Shown piece after piece: positions 4,717-6,526 of a stretch of DNA of 6,526 nucleotides (positions within the stretch are counted from its first letter, which is position 1; every line of letters starts with the position of its first letter). The position numbers and the translations under genes are program-made. The DNA lies in assembly GCA_018056045.1 (NCBI GenBank), contig JAGPGI010000158.1:1-6526 (forward strand), in the 5' to 3' direction. Under the pieces are notes generated by a model, which did not search any database, was not told the origin of the DNA, and saw nothing but the letters and a program-made list of their open reading frames with translations. This DNA is from Paracoccus sp. (in: a-proteobacteria). Its GTDB lineage: Bacteria; Pseudomonadota; Alphaproteobacteria; Rhodobacterales; Rhodobacteraceae.

Positions 4717-6270
4717 TCAGCGGATCGGAGTGTCGACGAAGCGCTGGACCGTGGCGTAAAGATGCGCCTCGGCGGTCAGCGGCTTGTCGGCGGTTTCAAC
4801 GGTGGCGATGACCTTCAGGTTGCCGGCATTGTTGGTCATCATCGGGCGTTCCGGGTTCGGGCCGGCCTCGCCGGGCGTGAACAGCCCGGTCTGGTCGATC
4901 CGGCCGGCATATTTCGCGTCCTGCATCCGGACCGCTTCCTCGTTGAAGTTGTCGGTGCGCCATTCGGCCGGAAAGACGCCAAGGGCGATGTCGTCCGGGG
5001 TCGCGGGCTTGCTGTCGGGACCGTTCAGCCAGCCCATCGCCTCGAATTGCGCCGGGACCCTGGGGATCGGGCCGCCGCCATCGCCGATCCGGGCCGTCGC
5101 CACCTCGGGGATGATGCTGATGCGGTCGGGGCGGTCATAGGCGACCAGATCAAGGCTTTGCCCGCCAAGGCTGATGGTGACCGGGCCGGGGCTGCCGCTG
5201 GCGGTCAGCGCCAGCAGGGTGACGCCGTCCCGGCTGTCCCGGATGCTGCCCGAAACGCCCTCGGGCAGGGTCAGATCGCCCCCGAGCCCGGTGCCGGCCA
5301 GGGTGACAAGGGTTTCCTCGCCCAGCTTCAGCCGCTTGGGGAAAGCCGCCAGAAGCTGCGGCGCGGCGTCCATGCGCGCGGCCTCGATCCGGCCGCCGAT
5401 CACGTCGCTGGCGGCGTCATGCCAGCGTCCCGATATCCGGCCCTCTGCGGACAGGGTGGCGATCTGGCGGATGGTCGCGGTGCCGTCGGTCAGCGTCGCG
5501 CGCCATTCGCCGGCGCCAAGGATGCGGCCGGTGCCGGCAAAGCTCTGGCTGCCATCGGCGAAATCCAGCACCATGCGGGCGTCGTAATCGGCGCCGTTCC
5601 TGGTCAGCGTCAGCCGGCCGGTATAGTCGCCGCGCCCCGGCTGGCGCCCGGCCAGCACATATTCGCCCGAGGCATCGCCGGCAAAGGGGGCCGGGGCCTC
5701 GCCCAGCGGATAGGTCTTGGCCAGGAACGGGATGATCTCGGCCTGCGCGATGCCCCACCAGTCGCGGTCGCGGGCCAGCGCCTGATATTCCAGCGTTGGG
5801 AACTGCCCAAGGTGAAAGTTCACCAGATGCGCCCAATCCTCGGGCGAGCGGCGCTGCAGGGCGACGCGGGCATAGGAATGGCAGCGCCCGCAGGTCTGGG
5901 TCATCTGGGTGTTCGGACCCTCGTCGGTCGCGACCGGCTCGCGTTCAAGGATATAGCGCCAGTCCCGGCTTTCCTCGGGCGTCAGGCTGCGGGTGTCCGA
6001 AAGGTGGCGGATGATGGCGGCGCGGTCCTCGGGGGACAGCTCGACCCCGTGGTTGCGGGTCATCCGGGTGACGGTCATTTCCCAGGCCTCGGGGGTCTTG
6101 CGCACCGCGTCGATGCGTTCCCAGCGGCCGTCCTCGTGCTGGACATGGCAGGCCGCGCAGGCATTCTCCAGCACCTCCTGACCCGAGGCGGCCAGCGCGG
6201 GCAGGGCCGGGGCAAGGACGGCGGCAAGGGCTGTCGCAGAGACCAGCGCGGTTCGGGTCAGTGGCTTCAT
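4717..6270 (-). CDS. qhpA: quinohemoprotein amine dehydrogenase alpha subunit (diheme)
   Basis: The 517-residue precursor matches the QHNDH alpha subunit (also called peaA), a periplasmic protein that passes electrons from the CTQ-bearing gamma subunit (QhpC) through two c-type hemes to a soluble acceptor during primary amine oxidation. Residues 1-27 are a Sec signal peptide (MKPLTRTALV, Ala-rich core, cleavage near PALA-ASG). The heme domain has CAACH at 38-42 and CGRCH at 127-131. From about residue 185 come the three beta-rich domains: a barrel beginning GEYVLAGRQPGRGDYTGRL, then two Ig-like domains ending in the WLNGPDSKPATPDDIALG and NAGNLKVIATV stretches. I chose 6270 as start because AGAGGAAG (6276-6283) precedes it and the signal peptide begins there; the frame extends to 6321 without a signal-like start. 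It appears complete. With qhpD disrupted downstream it would lack a mature partner. Confidence 0.92.
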   Translation of the reverse strand: MKPLTRTALVSATALAAVLAPALPALAASGQEVLENACAACHVQHEDGRWERIDAVRKTPEAWEMTVTRMTRNHGVELSPEDRAAIIRHLSDTRSLTPEESRDWRYILEREPVATDEGPNTQMTQTCGRCHSYARVALQRRSPEDWAHLVNFHLGQFPTLEYQALARDRDWWGIAQAEIIPFLAKTYPLGEAPAPFAGDASGEYVLAGRQPGRGDYTGRLTLTRNGADYDARMVLDFADGSQSFAGTGRILGAGEWRATLTDGTATIRQIATLSAEGRISGRWHDAASDVIGGRIEAARMDAAPQLLAAFPKRLKLGEETLVTLAGTGLGGDLTLPEGVSGSIRDSRDGVTLLALTASGSPGPVTISLGGQSLDLVAYDRPDRISIIPEVATARIGDGGGPIPRVPAQFEAMGWLNGPDSKPATPDDIALGVFPAEWRTDNFNEEAVRMQDAKYAGRIDQTGLFTPGEAGPNPERPMMTNNAGNLKVIATVETADKPLTAEAHLYATVQRFVDTPIR

Positions 6271-6471
6271 GGCGGCTTCCTCTGGCTGATCGGGGCGCGG
6301 GGCCCGATGGCGATGGCGCACAGGAAAGCGCCTTGGCCCGGCGCATTCTTGTCATTCCCGGCCAAGCTGCGCGGCATGTCGTCGCGCCGGGCCGATCTGG
6401 CCGGAAATGTCAGGTATCGGCGGCATCGGCGGGCGCAGGCTGGGGCGAAGCCGGGCGGGAAAGGGGATACC
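6271..6471. promoter_or_regulatory. divergent intergenic region between qhpA and flavoprotein gene
   Basis: The 201 bases separating the two divergent start codons must hold the promoters for both genes. An imperfect inverted repeat is visible: TGTCATTCCCGGCCA at 6350-6364 and TGGCCGGAAATGTCA at 6398-6412. The arms match at 13 of 15 positions, with a 33-base spacer. Its symmetry and central position suggest an operator for a shared regulator. The known regulator of this pathway is the AraC-type QhpR, but nothing here shows which protein binds. I found no convincing consensus -35/-10 pair on either strand. Confidence 0.5.
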
Positions 6472-6526
6472 ATGCCGGATCATGCCGATCTGATCGTGCT
6501 GGGGGGCGGGCCTGCGGGCGCCGTCT
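6472..6526 (+). CDS. qhpG: N-terminus of FAD-dependent monooxygenase, probably QhpG (partial)
   Basis: Only 18 codons are in the window: MPDHADLIVLGGGPAGAV. This is a Rossmann beta strand followed by the G-x-G-x-x-G dinucleotide-binding loop (GGGPAG), the classic FAD-binding start of flavoprotein monooxygenases and oxidoreductases. AAGGGG at 6461-6466 lies five bases before the ATG. The qhp cluster is known to include QhpG, a flavoprotein monooxygenase that hydroxylates a Trp of QhpC on the way to the CTQ cofactor. Divergent placement next to qhpA makes that the best guess. The flavin-binding motif is certain from sequence; the specific identity rests on context. Confidence 0.6.
   Translation, partial: MPDHADLIVLGGGPAGAV

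Noticed and set aside
4332..4811. Plus-strand open frames past gpD
   Set aside because: They are antisense to the qhpD fragment and have no sensible start context or family resemblance.

Overview
The window is GC-rich, tightly packed alphaproteobacterial DNA. A quinohemoprotein amine dehydrogenase (QHNDH, qhp) locus next to a Mu-like prophage with P2-type tail genes suggests Paracoccus or a close Rhodobacteraceae relative. That placement comes from gene content and protein family recognition, not from a database search.

Positions 1 to about 4396 are the right-hand part of a Mu-like transposable prophage, all genes on the + strand and mostly overlapping by a few bases. First come three small unrecognised early-region genes, then gemA (Mu gp16 family). 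Next is a hybrid reading frame. Its first ~58 residues look like the N-terminus of the Mor middle-gene activator, which follows gemA in Mu. The rest looks like the C-terminal part of a tail tape measure protein, including five exact tandem 9-residue Trp repeats. After it come gpU, a small unknown gene, gpX and gpD, the tail-completion and hub genes of P2-type tails. No lysis, terminase, portal, capsid, sheath, tube or tail-fibre gene lies between gemA and the tape measure remnant. The simplest reading is one large in-frame deletion from mor into the tape measure gene, leaving a defective prophage.

The phage right end is placed at 4396. Two diverged copies of a GTTGTCCC/GATGTCCC...GCATC motif sit just inside it, and the phage sequence finishes in CA as Mu-type ends do. 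Host DNA resumes at 4397 inside qhpD, read on the minus strand. The qhpD fragment keeps its N-terminal RRE/PqqD-like part (103 codons plus two bases). It is cut just before the radical-SAM Cys motif would appear.

Upstream of qhpD on the minus strand is an intact qhpA, the periplasmic diheme alpha subunit of QHNDH (signal peptide, two CxxCH motifs). A 201-bp divergent intergenic region follows, with a 15-bp imperfect inverted repeat. The last 55 bases start a + strand flavoprotein, probably the monooxygenase QhpG. QhpD installs the intra-peptidyl thioether cross-links in the small QhpC subunit, so the insertion should abolish active QHNDH in this strain even though qhpA is intact.
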